Part shown: positions 35,682 to 37,667 of the stretch, one piece after another | How the letters are laid out: each line of letters opens with the position of its first letter | Numbering within the stretch: the stretch's first letter is position 1 | Source of the DNA: Deltaproteobacteria bacterium | GTDB taxonomy: Bacteria; Desulfobacterota; Desulfobacteria; Desulfobacterales; JAFDMD01 | Assembly (NCBI GenBank): GCA_019306185.1 | Contig: JAFDMD010000009.1 | Coordinates: 1 to 37,667 of the forward strand | Direction: 5' to 3' | DNA length: 37,667 bases | The notes under the pieces: model-generated | What the model was told of the DNA's origin: nothing | Seen by the model: the letters and a program-made list of their open reading frames with translations, nothing else | The model's database searches: none | Position numbers and translations under genes: made by a program

Positions 35682-37553
35682 ATGAATATTTTAGATCAAA
35701 TAAATTATCCTAATGATTTAAAGAAATTCAGAATATCCGATCTTGAAGCGCTCGCAAAAAATATGCGGGAATATATAGTAAAAGTAATATCTAAAAACGG
35801 CGGGCATCTTGCTTCAAGTCTCGGGGTTATAGAGCTGTCAATAGCTCTTCATTATGTTTTTGATACTCCTTCCGACAAAATTATATGGGACGTAGGGCAT
35901 CAGTCTTATGCTCATAAAATCCTTACCGGTAGAAAAAAAGAGTTTGAAAATATACGTAAATTCGGAGGAATATCAGGTTTTACCCGCATTAGCGAAAGCG
36001 CTTACGATTCCTTTACTACAGGCCATAGCAGCACCTCGATATCAGCCGGACTTGGCATTATATCCGCAAAACGTCTTAAACATGATAATTCCAAAGTTAT
36101 ATCGGTGATAGGCGATGGTTCTATGACCGCTGGAATCGCTTTTGAAGGAATGAATCAGGCGGGAGATTTAAATAAAGACCTTATAGTAATATTAAACGAC
36201 AACGAAATGTCAATTTCTCCTAACGTAGGCGCCCTATCCTCTTTGTTAAGTCGAACCTTTTCCGCTAAATACATGCAAAATCTCAAAAGAAATTTCGGCG
36301 ATTTTTTAAAATCTCTACCTAAAATAGGAGACAATGCATATCAGTTTGCCAAAAAAGCGGAAAATTCTTTTAAAACCTTTGTAACTCCGGGAATGCTTTT
36401 CGAAGCTTTTAATTTTGATTATTTCGGGCCTATAGACGGGCATAACCTTAATCGTCTTATAACAATTTTAAATAATATAAAAATAAATCGGGAGCCTGTT
36501 CTCCTCCACATAATAACAAAAAAGGGCAAAGGCTATACGCCTGCGGAAAAAAATCCGGTATATTTTCATGGCGTAGGAAGTTTTGACCCTAAAACCGGAA
36601 AAACCTTTAAAAAAAAGAACGCTCCGCCTTCATATACCGAAGTATTCGGTTCTACAATGATTAAAATTGCGGAAAAAAATAATAAAATTATAGCTATTAC
36701 AGCGGCAATGCCGGAAGGTACAGGGTTAACCGAATTTGCCAAGCTTTTTCCAAAACGCTTTTTTGACGTAGGAATTGCGGAACAACACGGAGTAACCTTT
36801 GCAGCGGCAATGGCTACCGAAGGATTTAAGCCGGTTATAGCAATATATTCTACATTTTTACAAAGAGCTTACGATCAAATATTGCACGACGTATGTATCG
36901 AATCGCTTCCGGTAATATTTGCCATAGATAGAGGCGGAATAGTAGGAGAAGACGGTCCTACTCATCACGGACTTTTTGATCTTTCTTATTTAAGAAGTCT
37001 GCCTAATATGGTTCTTATGACTCCGAGAGATGAAGTAGAGCTCGCAAACATGATAGAAGCCGCGACCTTATATAAAGGTCCTATAGCCGTGCGCTATCCG
37101 CGAGGCGCCGGAATAGGCGCGCCCGTTAAAAAAGAGGAAATACCTATAGGAAAAGCGGAGATGTTATTGTCCGGCAAAGATATAACCCTATTGGCTGCAG
37201 GGCAGTCCGTATCGGAAGCCGTTAGCGCCGCAGGAGAATTAAAAAAAATCAATATTTCGGCGTCCGTAATAAACGCCAGATTTATAAAGCCTTTGGATAC
37301 CGAATTAATTATATCCGAAGTCAAAAAAAATCCAAATATAATAACCATAGAAGACAATATCCTTGCCGGAGGCTTTGGAAGTGCCGTAATCGAGGCTCTT
37401 ACGGATCAAAACATTAATTTTAAAATTAAAAGATTAGGCGTAAAAGATCAATTTGTAGAACACGGTTCCCAAAAAGAACTAAGAGCAAAACATGGGATAG
37501 ATTCCGCCGCTATAATAAAAGCCGCAAAAGAATTATCAAAGCCCGTCGTATAA
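35682..37553 (+). CDS. dxs: 1-deoxy-D-xylulose-5-phosphate synthase
   Basis: A 623-residue thiamine-diphosphate enzyme, the first step of the MEP isoprenoid route, joining pyruvate and glyceraldehyde 3-phosphate. DVGHQSYAHKILTGR, then GDGSMTAGIAFEGMNQAG with the Mg/TPP loop, and the DVGIAEQHGVTFAAAMATEG block with the catalytic Glu are all present. So are DRGGIVGEDGPTHHGLFDL and the C-terminal transketolase domain. Length is normal, so the gene is complete. It shares a pathway with ispA just upstream. The 250-base gap before it holds no gene and a few degenerate repeat fragments. Confidence 0.96.
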   Translation: MNILDQINYPNDLKKFRISDLEALAKNMREYIVKVISKNGGHLASSLGVIELSIALHYVFDTPSDKIIWDVGHQSYAHKILTGRKKEFENIRKFGGISGFTRISESAYDSFTTGHSSTSISAGLGIISAKRLKHDNSKVISVIGDGSMTAGIAFEGMNQAGDLNKDLIVILNDNEMSISPNVGALSSLLSRTFSAKYMQNLKRNFGDFLKSLPKIGDNAYQFAKKAENSFKTFVTPGMLFEAFNFDYFGPIDGHNLNRLITILNNIKINREPVLLHIITKKGKGYTPAEKNPVYFHGVGSFDPKTGKTFKKKNAPPSYTEVFGSTMIKIAEKNNKIIAITAAMPEGTGLTEFAKLFPKRFFDVGIAEQHGVTFAAAMATEGFKPVIAIYSTFLQRAYDQILHDVCIESLPVIFAIDRGGIVGEDGPTHHGLFDLSYLRSLPNMVLMTPRDEVELANMIEAATLYKGPIAVRYPRGAGIGAPVKKEEIPIGKAEMLLSGKDITLLAAGQSVSEAVSAAGELKKINISASVINARFIKPLDTELIISEVKKNPNIITIEDNILAGGFGSAVIEALTDQNINFKIKRLGVKDQFVEHGSQKELRAKHGIDSAAIIKAAKELSKPVV

Positions 37554-37594
37554 CTTTAGGGTCTGTTGACATTTTCGGAATAACAGTTTGAAAT

Positions 37595-37657
37595 ACCATC
37601 GCAATCTCGTAAATTGTTTTTTTTTACATATAAAAGTAATAACGAGATTGCGATGGT
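37595..37657. repeat. 16-bp perfect inverted repeat after dxs
   Basis: ACCATCGCAATCTCGT (37595-37610) and ACGAGATTGCGATGGT (37642-37657) are exact complements, separated by 31 AT-rich bases. It lies about 40 bases beyond the dxs stop and may end transcription, but its GC-balanced arms and long loop look more like a mobile palindromic repeat. The window ends 10 bases later. Confidence 0.65.
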
Positions 37658-37667
37658 TCGACTAATG

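Overview
This is an AT-rich bacterial chromosomal segment from a Gram-negative, probably anaerobic, organism. lptF and lptG (lipopolysaccharide export), a small LptM-like lipoprotein and several nucleotide-sugar genes for surface polysaccharide indicate an outer membrane. The run argH, small lipoprotein, dapL, folK, PP0621-like, fsa, pgsA resembles the arginine/lysine block of Geobacter-like deltaproteobacteria (Desulfobacterota), but without lysA, dapA or dapB. Species and genus cannot be named from the window. Degraded genes, an insertion-sequence relic and many copies of a dispersed palindromic repeat suggest a genome with much repeat activity and some decay.

Layout. 1-7.1 kb: a gene cut by the left edge, a cluster of dispersed repeats, a CNNM membrane protein, an RRM protein, a phosphate transporter with its DUF47 partner, a left-handed beta-helix transferase-like protein and a Bax-inhibitor-1 family protein. 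7.1-14.7 kb: an iron-sulfur flavin oxidoreductase, then nucleotide-sugar genes (tviB-like, wbpE-like, pseB, pseC) with a MntA/HepT toxin-antitoxin pair between them. 15.2-19.0 kb: pgpA, an IS end, a frameshifted DUF3147 gene, and lptF and lptG separated by repeats. 19.0-22.3 kb: a five-gene accessory block (AAA ATPase, possibly TOPRIM-like partner, orphan HepT-like protein, DUF6338 membrane protein, tiny partner). 22.3-27.1 kb: argH to pgsA, tightly packed and mostly overlapping. 27.1-31.2 kb: an IS3-type relic and a two-gene cassette. 31.2-37.6 kb: a saccharopine-dehydrogenase-like gene, then xseA, xseB, ispA and dxs, which supply exonuclease VII and the start of isoprenoid synthesis.

The best candidate for an undescribed system is the cassette at 28010-31041. 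It encodes a 541-residue protein with a phospholipase-D-like C-terminal end (DPYLS, HDRF and GTSVN motifs) and an overlapping 473-residue helical partner that I do not recognise. The cassette sits between two diverged copies, about 110 bp each, of the 3' end of the neighbouring saccharopine-dehydrogenase-like gene. This is the footprint expected of a mobile or exchangeable cassette that entered at the 3' end of a core gene. A defence role is an inference. The block at 19.0-22.3 kb is a second likely accessory or defence locus.

No tRNA, rRNA, CRISPR array, integrase or intact transposase was seen.
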